The notes under the pieces were generated by a model, which ran no database searches, was not told the origin of the DNA, and was given only the letters and a program-made list of their open reading frames with translations. The translations under genes and the position numbers were made by a program. From contig DGYW01000021.1 in NCBI GenBank assembly GCA_002396805.1, positions 15,850-46,447 of the forward strand: a stretch of DNA of 30,598 bases, written 5' to 3'. The DNA comes from Firmicutes bacterium UBA4996 (GTDB taxonomy: Bacteria > Bacillota > Limnochordia > Darwinibacteriales > Darwinibacteriaceae). Shown piece after piece: positions 23,787 through 30,598 of the stretch; within the stretch, counting starts at the first letter, position 1; each line of letters opens with the position of its first letter.

Positions 23787-25799
23787 TTACGGTTCGATCG
23801 TGATTTTGCCGTGCTCAATAGAAAAGTTCTCCACTTCACCATAGGAGGTCATGATTTTGACCCCATCGATCTTGATATCTGTTTCACCTGCCCCTTTGGC
23901 TAGAAACTGGAAAGTTACCAAAGTTCCATAAGAAAGCTGGAGTGGTTGTTCTCGTCGCCCTTTAAAACCTATAACCTGACCGGTTTGGTTCGAAACGGTG
24001 GGCCACGAAAGTGACCCAAGAGGAGCTGTAACATCGTCTACAAACAAGGTACCCCGTGAGATGCCCAACGTCTTGCCGACTATCTCTAAGAGCTCAGGAT
24101 CAAAAGATACATCGAGCTCCGCTCCGGTAAAGTCACGGAAGTTGGTAGCCCACACCGAAAGAGAAAAATAATCACCAACCCGGATTGCTCCCCGACTAGA
24201 CAAGGGAGACCCTACCCACACCTTTTCTTTTAACTCTGGAACAATTACTAGATTGCTTTTCACATCTTTACCACTAGCGGTACTCACACTCAAAGAATAG
24301 GGCAAAGCACCAGATATGCCTTTGGGTTTTAACAGCCAACTAAAGCTCACTTCTTCACCTGGATCTATAGTTCCAGCGAACCTTTTCGGATTCTGACCAC
24401 TTACTAAATCCAAGCCAATGGGATTCATGATTTCAAAGGTTCCGCCATAGGCCGGCGTCCCGCCTTCGTTCTTGACGGAAGCCTTTGCCTCAAAAACAGA
24501 TGGCTCATATTTTTCATTCTGCACAGAGAGGGCTGGCGGCCCACTAAAGTGCACTCGCAACTTAGCTGGACTTAGTACTTCCACACTCCGTCTTACCTTA
24601 TTAGGCTTACTGTTGATAGCCATAACCTCTACTTCGTAACTCAGCACCCCATCCACATTACTATGGGCCCGCACTGTCCAACCAGTTTGTTTCGTTTCGT
24701 CAACTTGTAATCCACCAAGCTTCACTTCAGGTCTGCTGCCAACTAATTCTAGACCAGGTGGTAGCTTGATTTTGGCAACCACGTCCCGGGCCTCACCGCT
24801 GCCTGCGTTTTGCACATAGGCGATAATGGAGAAAGTTTGTACCCCTTCCGCGTCCGCGGTAATCTGGGCAGGTGAAGTAACCCCCAGCACTAGATCACCT
24901 GGAGCAATGGTGACTCCTCCCAGACCGTAATGAGACACAAAACTTCTCGATTCTCCCGGCCCTAAGAGGGACTGGTCCCAAAAAATCGCAATAGCACTAT
25001 CTAGTTCAAACTCGCCCGTGCGCATAAAGTCTCTTCCTGGAGTGAAATCAAAACTCCAGGCCTGATCGGCCAAACTACCCCAGTTGGTGAAATAAACTCG
25101 ATCTGGAGTAGTCACACCTGGACCAGTCAAGGTCCCCTGCGACATAACTTGTGGATTTGCAAGAGAATCAAAAGCCTGCCAGAACTGGGGCATGTTCTGA
25201 GCATAATAAACCGTGTCTGTAGTTAAGCCCCGATCATCCACCCTAAAGGGTGCCCCGTCATTTGCACCTAGCATGGTATCGAGCACCAAACGGGTGCCAA
25301 CCATATGGGCCACCGAATCTGTATTCTCCACATGATACTCAATTTGAGCAGTATCAAGAAGCCCTGTCGTACTACTCCGGGTAATACTTAGAATCTGCCA
25401 TACTTGGATGGGACCTAACATCCAACTACTTTGAATGGTACCATCAATGACTGTAGGTGGCTGTACTAGTTCTCCATACAGCCCATTAGAGCCTGCACGG
25501 CGATCAGTAGGACTACCATAAACCCAATTTTGATTTCCGATGCGCACAGTTGTATAAGAGGTCCAGGGATCGTCTCCTCCATAGATCAAATGCTTATTTT
25601 GATCCGTATTTCGATCCGGATCACCGCCTGTGGTACCTACCGAAAAGCGTCCCATATTGGCTTCAGATGTATTCACAACAATGCGAATGTATTCGTTCTC
25701 AATTTGCACTTTAGAAGTCTCGGCCGTCACCCCAGGGTTGTAGATGGCAAGCGACAGAGTCAGCACTGTAGCAACAAACAGTAGTGCTTTTCTTGACAT
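23787..25799 (-). CDS. Secreted multidomain beta-protein with C-terminal cohesin-like domain
   Basis: I do not recognise this 670-residue protein as a whole. It has a signal peptide (about 1-26, MSRKALLFVATVLTLSLAIY). A large N-terminal beta-rich region (about 30-290; for example ENEYIRIVVNTSEANMGRFS, YHVENTDSVAHMVGTRLVLD and SFVSHYGLGG) comes next. Two Ig/CARDB-like modules follow (about 300-410 with VQNAGSGEARDVVAKIKLPP, and 415-520 with ASVKNEGGTPAYGGTFEI). The last 135 residues look like a cohesin-type domain: GDYFSLSVWATNFRDFTGAE, DVSFDPELLEIVG, GTLVTFQFLAKGAGETDIKI. No catalytic motif, cell-wall anchor or dockerin is visible. ATG 25799 follows AAAGGAGGAGG. Its place between tonB and the SLH gene suggests an envelope or surface role. 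Confidence 0.8.
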   Translation of the reverse strand: MSRKALLFVATVLTLSLAIYNPGVTAETSKVQIENEYIRIVVNTSEANMGRFSVGTTGGDPDRNTDQNKHLIYGGDDPWTSYTTVRIGNQNWVYGSPTDRRAGSNGLYGELVQPPTVIDGTIQSSWMLGPIQVWQILSITRSSTTGLLDTAQIEYHVENTDSVAHMVGTRLVLDTMLGANDGAPFRVDDRGLTTDTVYYAQNMPQFWQAFDSLANPQVMSQGTLTGPGVTTPDRVYFTNWGSLADQAWSFDFTPGRDFMRTGEFELDSAIAIFWDQSLLGPGESRSFVSHYGLGGVTIAPGDLVLGVTSPAQITADAEGVQTFSIIAYVQNAGSGEARDVVAKIKLPPGLELVGSRPEVKLGGLQVDETKQTGWTVRAHSNVDGVLSYEVEVMAINSKPNKVRRSVEVLSPAKLRVHFSGPPALSVQNEKYEPSVFEAKASVKNEGGTPAYGGTFEIMNPIGLDLVSGQNPKRFAGTIDPGEEVSFSWLLKPKGISGALPYSLSVSTASGKDVKSNLVIVPELKEKVWVGSPLSSRGAIRVGDYFSLSVWATNFRDFTGAELDVSFDPELLEIVGKTLGISRGTLFVDDVTAPLGSLSWPTVSNQTGQVIGFKGRREQPLQLSYGTLVTFQFLAKGAGETDIKIDGVKIMTSYGEVENFSIEHGKITIEP

Positions 25800-25815
25800 G
25801 ATTCCCCCTCCTCCT

Positions 25816-26781
25816 TTAAGGTGCGTTCAACCATTTGACTTCTCCATAGTTGAGGCTAGTAACAAATCTATTATCCTCCCTGGTGTAGATGACTTCCACA
25901 TCCATAGTGTAATCATAGTCCATGGGTTTGAAAGACCATAATCCTTCAATATACCGCAGGGCCTGCACATCCAAGAGCTCGTGGCCAGAAGACCTACTTA
26001 AGGCGATAGATTGCAGTTCGCCATTGGCGGCTACCTGTAGGGTAATCAGCACCCGACCTTCTAACCCATCATGCTCAGCATTCTTCGGATAAGTAGGACT
26101 GCCTCCCCCCAGATGGAGAGAGCGGCCACTTGGTGGTGGCGGAGGTGGAGGCGGAGCACTTGGTGCAGTACCTTCACCAGATTGGCTCATTCCAGGTTCA
26201 TCATCCGTACCTTCTGTCCCCTCACCAGATCCACTGCTTTGGACTGGTGGCCGCGTTTCTGGCTGAGGTCGCGCCTGAACAGGAGGTGATACTACCTCCT
26301 TAGTATGATCCGCTTCGACCACAACTTCGGGTCCAATTGGACTAGTTAGCACTTCCCCTTTGCCCTCTTCGTGGGGTTGCTCCAGAGTAGGTTCAGGCTC
26401 AACTGCTTCTACTGGTGGAACAGGTTCAGTGACTGGTTCAGGAACCGCGGGTCTAGCTTGCTCTACTTTAGGTTGCTCAACTACCGGCACCTCCGGTTGG
26501 GCCACTGCTACCTTTTCTGGCTCCACTTGAGGTAGAGGCCTTGGTTCAGTCACCCGAGGTACGGTAGACTGCGAAAGGCGATCTGTTACGGGGGAAGGAC
26601 GAGGGTTAACGGTTGTTTCTACATGCATTACCTGAATAATCCCTCCACCAGCCATGCCAGGGACATCGGATTCAAGGAAAGAATCTAAATGGGGTAGCGT
26701 AAAGAAAATGATTGCGTGAAGAACCACAGAAATCAGGAGAAAGGCATTTAATCTTGGTTCATCACCGTAAGGATTATACAC
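25816..26781 (-). CDS. tonB: TonB-family energy transducer
   Basis: A 321-residue protein with classic TonB layout. A short cytoplasmic N-terminus precedes one membrane helix (about 11-32, LNAFLLISVVLHAIIFFTL) carrying Ser18 and His22, the S-x-x-x-H pair that E. coli TonB has at Ser16/His20. A long periplasmic region rich in Pro, Glu and Val (about 60-225) ends in a run of eight prolines. The C-terminal TonB_C domain (about 228-321) has TYPKNAEHDGLEGRVLITLQ and SRSSGHELLDVQALRYIEG. TonB passes the ExbB/ExbD proton-driven motion to outer-membrane partners. The start is GTG 26781-26779, behind AAAGGAGA. It lies 19 bases after exbD. No TonB-dependent receptor is encoded in the window, so the partner is unknown. 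Confidence 0.92.
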   Translation of the reverse strand: MYNPYGDEPRLNAFLLISVVLHAIIFFTLPHLDSFLESDVPGMAGGGIIQVMHVETTVNPRPSPVTDRLSQSTVPRVTEPRPLPQVEPEKVAVAQPEVPVVEQPKVEQARPAVPEPVTEPVPPVEAVEPEPTLEQPHEEGKGEVLTSPIGPEVVVEADHTKEVVSPPVQARPQPETRPPVQSSGSGEGTEGTDDEPGMSQSGEGTAPSAPPPPPPPPSGRSLHLGGGSPTYPKNAEHDGLEGRVLITLQVAANGELQSIALSRSSGHELLDVQALRYIEGLWSFKPMDYDYTMDVEVIYTREDNRFVTSLNYGEVKWLNAP

Positions 26782-26800
26782 ATACTTCTCTCCTTTCCTC

Positions 26801-27205
26801 TCAGGATCCTTGTTCTACAGCAAGGCCTAATCGATACCCGCCAACCCCACGAATGTGATCTAAGGCTGCTACCACATGCTCGTAGCGCACTTGTTTATCC
26901 GCTTTAACAATCACAAACAAATCCGGGTTCACTTGCAAGCGTTGGGTAAGTTGTTGACGCAACTCCGCTCCGGTGACCATTTTGCCTCCCACATAAAACA
27001 CTCCCGATTTATCAACTAGTACTTCAAAACTAGTATTGGCTTGGGGGTTACCTGTCACAGCTTTGGGCAACTCCACATCTAAACCTAGAGGGGTGGTCTT
27101 AATGGTGGTAAACACCATGAAAAAGACCAAGAGGAAAAAGATCACGTCAATCATGGAAACAATATCAGGAGCCCGACCTTGTCTTCTAGTGCGTTGTAGG
27201 TTCAT
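26801..27205 (-). CDS. exbD: ExbD/TolR-family biopolymer transport protein
   Basis: A 134-residue protein with one N-terminal membrane helix (IVSMIDVIFFLLVFFMVFT) holding the essential proton-carrying Asp (Asp20). A periplasmic domain follows (VLVDKSGVFYVGGKMVTGAE, FVIVKADKQVRYEHVVAALD), as in ExbD and TolR. With the TonB-type gene next to it, ExbD is the better name. The ATG at 27205 shares one base with the exbB stop (TAATG), with AAGGAG inside the end of exbB, so the two stator subunits are translationally coupled. Confidence 0.95.
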   Translation of the reverse strand: MNLQRTRRQGRAPDIVSMIDVIFFLLVFFMVFTTIKTTPLGLDVELPKAVTGNPQANTSFEVLVDKSGVFYVGGKMVTGAELRQQLTQRLQVNPDLFVIVKADKQVRYEHVVAALDHIRGVGGYRLGLAVEQGS

Positions 27206-27819
27206 TAAATCTCACTCCTTGAATCTAAGACATTTAGAAGCTCCGTTCCCTTCTTATTCAAATCCGCTACCTGAGCGTTAATAATACCATTTAAGTAAGC
27301 CGCGAGAGCCATTGTGGGAATCGCAATAATCAAACCAGCCGCGGTGGTAATCAATGCCTCTGCAATACCTGAACTGATGGCGGCGGCCTGTTGTACCCCT
27401 TCAAGGGCGGCCATGACATTAAAACTCTTAATAATGCCTGTAACGGTACCTAAAATACCCAGAAGAGGTGAAATCATTACAATAACATCCAACCCATTCA
27501 TGCGCCGTTCCATTTTATAAATCTCTTCTTGACCCACTACGTTCATGTGTTCTTTAATCTCTTCGCGTCCTTTGTCGTAATGGGCAATGCCTGCTGCCAA
27601 AACTGCTGCAACCGGCCCTCTTGCCTTCTTGGTTGTCTGCATAGCCTCTAAGACTTTGCCTTGACCTAGTGACAACTTAACATCTTCTAGGAGGTCATCG
27701 GTATCAATTTTGCCGCGCAACAAATACCACAATCTTTCTATTCCGATTGCCACGGAAAAAATGGAACAAAGTAGTAAAGGAATCATTACAGGACCACCAA
27801 GGAAGAAAACTCTAAGCAT
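27205..27819 (-). CDS. exbB: ExbB/TolQ-family proton channel protein
   Basis: The ExbB/TolQ/MotA-type stator subunit. It has three membrane helices: MIPLLLCSIFSVAIGIERLW, then IVMISPLLGILGTVTGIIKS, and ALITTAAGLIIAIPTMALAA. The conserved LGTVTG and TTAAGLxIAIP motifs line the proton path with ExbD. A cytoplasmic loop lies between helices 1 and 2. The start is ATG 27819 (204 aa) behind GAGGGG; a TTG one codon upstream is less well placed. It opens an operon of five genes ending at 22671. The upstream 130 bases show no convincing sigma-A promoter. Adjacent tonB favours the Ton over the Tol version of the system. Confidence 0.95.
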   Translation of the reverse strand: MLRVFFLGGPVMIPLLLCSIFSVAIGIERLWYLLRGKIDTDDLLEDVKLSLGQGKVLEAMQTTKKARGPVAAVLAAGIAHYDKGREEIKEHMNVVGQEEIYKMERRMNGLDVIVMISPLLGILGTVTGIIKSFNVMAALEGVQQAAAISSGIAEALITTAAGLIIAIPTMALAAYLNGIINAQVADLNKKGTELLNVLDSRSEI

Positions 27820-27822
27820 CAA

Positions 27823-27950
27823 TACCCCTCCGTTTACTTTAACTAACAGAAATACATTCTTTAATGTTCGACACTGCTCGAGAGAATCCTTGCTCCCGGA
27901 TACAGTTTCCGCCTATAAGATTCGTGGGGACAAGCTGCTTATGGGGGATG
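27823..27950 (-). promoter_or_regulatory. Leader/promoter region of exbB, no clear promoter
   Basis: About 130 bases without a gene between the GNAT terminator and exbB. The exbB operon must be transcribed from here, but I find no convincing -35/-10 pair; TTAAAG-17-TAAAGT is the best and is poor. ACATT-AAAG-AATGT, a short inverted repeat, lies about 30 bases before the ribosome site and could be an operator. It does not resemble a Fur box. Confidence 0.25.
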
Positions 27951-27951
27951 C

Positions 27952-27980
27952 AAAAAAAGAACCGCAGATTTTGCGGTTCT
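27952..27980 (-). terminator. Rho-independent terminator after the GNAT gene
   Basis: On the minus strand AGAACCGCA (27980-27972) pairs perfectly with TGCGGTTCT (27966-27958), with a 5-base loop. It is followed by six further U. The upstream arm overlaps the stop codon of the GNAT gene, so the terminator is placed immediately at its end. Confidence 0.93.
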
Positions 27981-28410
27981 ATACAGCTCTAAAATTCTTC
28001 TGAGTGTCTTTCGAAAATCGTGTCTTGGAAATCCCCATTAAAAAGATCTCTTCCCGCGTATTCCACTCAGTTACACGGGACAAACGACCTTCCTTTTTGA
28101 AACCTGCCTTCTCGTAACAACGGATGGCTATTGGGTTATTGGCATGCACGCGTAGATACACTCGACTGAGATTCATCTTGAAAAAAGCCTGGTTCAAAAG
28201 GGCTACAACCGCCTTGGTTCCGTAACCATGATTGTGAAACTCCTCCTGGTGAATGAAGATTTTCAATTCCGCCTCCCCACTCCGCCAAGCGATATGATCC
28301 AGCTCGATCTCGCCAATTGGTTGATTGCCAAGCATAATCCGATAGATAACTCGGTAGCGCTGGGGCTTAACCAGCTCCAAAGTAACTTTTCCCCCCATGT
28401 CCTGTGACAT
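27979..28410 (-). CDS. GNAT family N-acetyltransferase (RimJ/RimL-like)
   Basis: A 143-residue acetyltransferase. The acetyl-CoA-binding segment HNHGYGTKAVVALLNQAF fits the GNAT motif A (R/Q-x-x-G-x-G/A, here with His at the first position). It is followed by LSRVYLRVHANNPIAIRCYE and KAGFKKEGRL, the pattern of the RimJ/RimL-like subgroup that acetylates protein N-termini or small amines. The substrate cannot be told. ATG 28410 follows AGGGAG. It is monocistronic: a strong terminator overlaps its stop, and 121 bases separate it from the gene upstream. Confidence 0.9.
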   Translation of the reverse strand: MSQDMGGKVTLELVKPQRYRVIYRIMLGNQPIGEIELDHIAWRSGEAELKIFIHQEEFHNHGYGTKAVVALLNQAFFKMNLSRVYLRVHANNPIAIRCYEKAGFKKEGRLSRVTEWNTREEIFLMGISKTRFSKDTQKNFRAV

Positions 28411-28531
28411 TTCCCCAACTCCCTCAGGATCCTAATTAGCTCGCGACTTCTAATCGTTCGATTCAGGAGATTCCTTTAGTTTATTCGAGGAGGGGCTCAA
28501 ATGCCCTGCAGGGAATAATGACCAAGCTTAC
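28411..28531. other. Intergenic stretch between GNAT and PHP genes
   Basis: These 121 bases hold no open frame worth calling. There are small palindromes (CCCTGCAGGG at 28504-28513, and AATCG-TT-CGATT nearby), but no stem followed by a U run and no clear promoter. The end of the spoIIA-PHP transcript and the start of the GNAT transcript must lie here or nearby. Confidence 0.4.
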
Positions 28532-29359
28532 TCACTTTCCGCGAACTTCGGCTAGTTTGTCCACCCACTCCAGGGGAATTGTGTAGTTTCCTAAATAAAC
28601 TTGATCTTTGCCACCAGGCCCGTGACAATCGGAACCACCAGATAAGAGCAGTCCCCATTTGATGGCTAACTCATGGAACAGCTCTTCTTGTTCTGGAGTA
28701 TGACTGGAGTGAACTATCTCTAGACCAACCAGGCCCTTTTCCACCATGGAAGGCAAAATCTGCAAATCTGAGAGTAGACCTGGATGAGCCAAAACAGGTA
28801 CACCTTGAGCAGCCAAGATTAGCCCAACTGCTTCTTCTGGCGAAATCTTATAGCGTTCAACATAAGCGGGGGCTCCTTGGCCAATCAAGGTAGCAAAAGC
28901 CTCTTGCTTACTGTGGACAAACCCCTTCTCTTGCAAGGCCGAAGCTATATGACTTCTGCTCAGTACATCCTTGTGGGCATACTTTAAGACATCATCGTAG
29001 CTTAGGTTAATCCCCATACCTTGAAGTCTGACCAGAATTTCTTCGGTCCTGCTGAGCCGTGATTCTCGTAAAATGGCTAGTTGTTCTTGGAGAGGCGGAG
29101 AGGAAGGATCAATCCACAGTCCAACCACATGCACCTCTTCGCCAGTGGAAGAGACAGCACTTAACTCGATTCCGGGGATCACTTGAAGATTTTCTGGAGC
29201 GTACAAAAGCGCCTCTTCAATACCTGCAGTCGTATCATGATCAGTGATGGCAATTGCAGCCAATCCTCTCTCAGCCGCCTCTCTGACTAATTCTCTCGGT
29301 GACCAGGTGCCATCAGATTCGGTTGTATGTAAATGTAAATCAGCCAACAAAATATTCAC
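28532..29359 (-). CDS. PHP-domain phosphoesterase (TrpH/YciV type)
   Basis: A 275-residue PHP-domain metal hydrolase. Metal-binding motifs are DLHLHTTESDG (7-17), ITDHDT (38-43), PGIELSA (about 62-68), RSHIA, VLAHPG and GGSDCHG near the C-terminus. This arrangement is that of the stand-alone group including E. coli YciV/RnaAM (TrpH), which removes phosphate from 3',5'-nucleoside bisphosphates and trims short RNA 5' ends; the substrate here is an inference. It starts 5 bases after sigF and must be cotranscribed with spoIIA. The start is uncertain: GTG 29359 touches the AAAAGGTGA ribosome site, and TTG 29350 or TTG 29347 (giving M-ADLHLH) is better spaced. Confidence 0.9.
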   Translation of the reverse strand: MNILLADLHLHTTESDGTWSPRELVREAAERGLAAIAITDHDTTAGIEEALLYAPENLQVIPGIELSAVSSTGEEVHVVGLWIDPSSPPLQEQLAILRESRLSRTEEILVRLQGMGINLSYDDVLKYAHKDVLSRSHIASALQEKGFVHSKQEAFATLIGQGAPAYVERYKISPEEAVGLILAAQGVPVLAHPGLLSDLQILPSMVEKGLVGLEIVHSSHTPEQEELFHELAIKWGLLLSGGSDCHGPGGKDQVYLGNYTIPLEWVDKLAEVRGK

Positions 29360-29364
29360 CTTTT

Positions 29365-30069
29365 CTACAAGTCGTGACGTAATTGACGAATGATTCTAGC
29401 TTCCATACGGGAAATTTGGGCTTGGGAGATACCTAGAATTTGTGCGACTTCAATCTGACTACGCTCTGCAAAGTAGCGGAGCAAAATCACCTGTTGCTCT
29501 TGAGGTTCAAGTTTTTCTAAAGCCCGTTTCAATAGAAAGTGTTCCTGATCCGCAGTGGATACCAGAAAATCTTGGAACTCTGTAGAATCGCCCTCTGAAC
29601 CTGACAGAGGTGCCTGTAAAGAATACACGGGAGCCACCGCATCCAGGGCTGTCACCACTTCTTCACGGTCCACTGCTAAATGGGCTGCAATTTCAGAAAT
29701 GGTGGGGGTTCTACCCAAAGTCTGCCCTAAATGATCTTTGGCAGTAATAGCTTCAGAAGCGAGTCTTTTCATAGAACGACTTACTTGCAAGGTAGAAGCA
29801 CGCCTTAGATGCTGTTTGATCTCTCCCATGATTTTCGGCACAGCGTAAGTCGAAAAACGCACCTCGAAATCCAAATTGAAATCTTGTATGGCCTTTAACA
29901 GACCCAGGGCCCCAATTTGCACCAAGTCCTCATATTCTAGGCCTCGATCCAAAAACCTACGAGCAACGCTACGAACTAGAGCTAGGTTTGCCTCCACCAA
30001 CTCATTGCGAGCTGTCAAATCGCCTTGTTGCGACTGACTAATCAAATGCCTGGTTTGATCCATTTCCAT
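29365..30069 (-). CDS. sigF: RNA polymerase sigma-F factor (SpoIIAC)
   Basis: The first forespore-specific sigma factor, held inactive by SpoIIAB until septation. The 234 residues show region 2 (RNELVEANLALVRSVARRFL, YEDLVQIGALGLLKAIQDF, FSTYAVPKIMGEIKQHLRR), region 3 (ITAKDHLGQTLGRTPTISEI) and region 4 with the helix-turn-helix QIEVAQILGISQAQISRMEA. Slightly shorter than B. subtilis sigma F (255 aa), mainly at the N-terminus. The gene order after spoIIAB, with a 9-base gap, separates it from the similar sigma G and sigma B. ATG 30069 follows AGGGATG. Confidence 0.97.
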   Translation of the reverse strand: MEMDQTRHLISQSQQGDLTARNELVEANLALVRSVARRFLDRGLEYEDLVQIGALGLLKAIQDFNLDFEVRFSTYAVPKIMGEIKQHLRRASTLQVSRSMKRLASEAITAKDHLGQTLGRTPTISEIAAHLAVDREEVVTALDAVAPVYSLQAPLSGSEGDSTEFQDFLVSTADQEHFLLKRALEKLEPQEQQVILLRYFAERSQIEVAQILGISQAQISRMEARIIRQLRHDL

Positions 30070-30078
30070 GGTTCATCC

Positions 30079-30510
30079 CTAGCTTTCTGGGAGGCTCACT
30101 CGTTTTATCATGGTCACTTTAGTGCCCACCTCTACTTCTGAAGTAACGTGCACTTCATCCATGTATTCGTACATAAAGGTAAAGCCTAGACCCATTCTCT
30201 CCTCAGGTATACTACTGTAGCCTGTTTCTTTTGCCCGTTCAATATCCGCGATTCCTTGACCAAAATCCTCAATCGTAATCTCCAAGACCTGCCCACTATG
30301 GGAGGCTTGAACATGAACAATTCCTTCTTGGAGTTGGTAACCGTGAATTATGCTATTGGACACCGCTTCGGAGACCGCGACCTTAATATCTTCTAGCTGA
30401 TCTAAGGTCCAGTCCAACTGAGCTGCGAACAAGGCCAAGGCGGTCCGTGCGAAAGCTACATTACGGGTATCACTAGGAAACTCAAGCCTGATCCAATTTG
30501 TACTTTCCAT
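30079..30510 (-). CDS. spoIIAB: Anti-sigma-F factor / serine kinase SpoIIAB
   Basis: SpoIIAB binds and inhibits sigma F and phosphorylates SpoIIAA. It is a GHKL-fold ATPase of 143 residues with the N box VSEAVSNSIIHGY, the G1 box ITIEDFGQGI and the G2-type segment ERMGLGFTFMYEYMDEV. Length matches the family (146 aa in B. subtilis). ATG 30510 follows AAGGAGG with 8 bases between; it lies 13 bases after the spoIIAA stop. Gene order spoIIAA-spoIIAB-sigF is the conserved one. Confidence 0.97.
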   Translation of the reverse strand: MESTNWIRLEFPSDTRNVAFARTALALFAAQLDWTLDQLEDIKVAVSEAVSNSIIHGYQLQEGIVHVQASHSGQVLEITIEDFGQGIADIERAKETGYSSIPEERMGLGFTFMYEYMDEVHVTSEVEVGTKVTMIKRVSLPES

Positions 30511-30523
30511 TCCAGTTGCCTCC

Positions 30524-30598
30524 TTAGATCCTTTCTAAAACTTCAGAAGCGGAATCCACAAATTCAGAGATTTTTTGAAATCCCGAGAGTTGCAGGAT
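30524..30598 (-). CDS. spoIIAA: Anti-anti-sigma factor SpoIIAA, C-terminal end only
   Basis: The last 24 codons of a gene that continues beyond the window, ending with TAA at 30526-30524. The peptide LQLSGFQKISEFVDSASEVL fits the end of a STAS domain (final strand and helix). Its place directly before spoIIAB identifies it as SpoIIAA, the dephospho form of which frees sigma F from SpoIIAB. The regulatory serine is not in the window. Confidence 0.85.
   Translation of the reverse strand: MLQLSGFQKISEFVDSASEVLERI

Noticed and set aside
26130..26560. GGT/GGC-rich repetitive tract as a possible repeat array or CRISPR
   Set aside because: It encodes the Pro/Glu/Val-rich and polyproline spacer of the TonB protein. 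There are no regular repeat-spacer units.
27840..27880. ACATT-AAAG-AATGT inverted repeat before exbB as an iron (Fur) operator
   Set aside because: It does not resemble the Fur consensus (GATAATGATAATCATTATC) and is only 5 bp per arm. Iron control of this operon is possible but not shown.
28501..28515. CCCTGCAGGG palindrome after the PHP gene as a terminator
   Set aside because: The perfect palindrome has no loop and no U run on either strand, so it is not a usable terminator. It may simply be a chance restriction-like site.

Overview
The window looks like chromosome from an endospore-forming, flagellated member of the Firmicutes with moderate GC. It has core sporulation genes (spoIIAA-spoIIAB-sigF, spoVAC-spoVAD-spoVAE, a spoVK-like ATPase), a Bacillus/Clostridia-type chemotaxis set (CheC, CheD and FliY as well as CheA/W/Y/B/R), and strong AGGAGG ribosome sites with many GTG and TTG starts. 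It also encodes ExbB, ExbD and a TonB-family protein next to an SLH/coiled-coil/C-terminal-anchor protein. That set suggests an outer membrane, as in the diderm firmicute lineages (Negativicutes, Halanaerobiales, Limnochordia). A Limnochordia-like bacterium is my best guess, but this is inference.

Layout. Almost everything is on the minus strand. (1) 8903 down to 1: a tRNA-modification and mismatch-repair operon, miaB - PRC-barrel-like protein - mutS - mutL - miaA - spoVK-like - small unknown - ynbB (cut by the window edge), with a sigma-A-like promoter at 8942-8971. (2) 9036-10105: the only plus-strand genes, a DUF421/DUF4363 membrane pair read divergently from miaB. (3) 20594 down to 10102: a chemotaxis/motor-switch operon, cheW - fliM - fliY - cheA - cheY - cheC - cheD - cheB - cheR - fapA - Gx-type transporter. 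(4) 22562 down to 20734: spoVAC-spoVAD-spoVAE, with a good sigma-G-type promoter and a terminator. (5) 27819 down to 22671: exbB-exbD-tonB, a secreted protein with a cohesin-like domain, and an SLH/coiled-coil/TM protein, ending at a strong terminator. (6) 28410-27979: a GNAT acetyltransferase with its own terminator. (7) 30598 down to 28532: spoIIAA (3' end only), spoIIAB, sigF and a closely linked PHP phosphoesterase.

How the parts fit. SpoIIAA/SpoIIAB control sigma F, which starts the forespore programme. That programme leads to sigma G, the expected driver of the spoVA genes that load dipicolinic acid. The che operon holds a nearly complete adaptation circuit (CheR/CheB methylation, CheC/CheD, and CheY-P hydrolysis by CheC and FliY) plus two switch proteins. 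No receptor, stator or flagellin gene is present. The most interesting unit is the five-gene exbB-to-SLH operon. It joins a proton-motive-force energiser to two exported proteins, one of which has the architecture of a peptidoglycan-to-outer-membrane tether.

No stretch longer than about 160 bases lacks a gene. I see no tRNA, rRNA, insertion sequence, prophage or CRISPR array.
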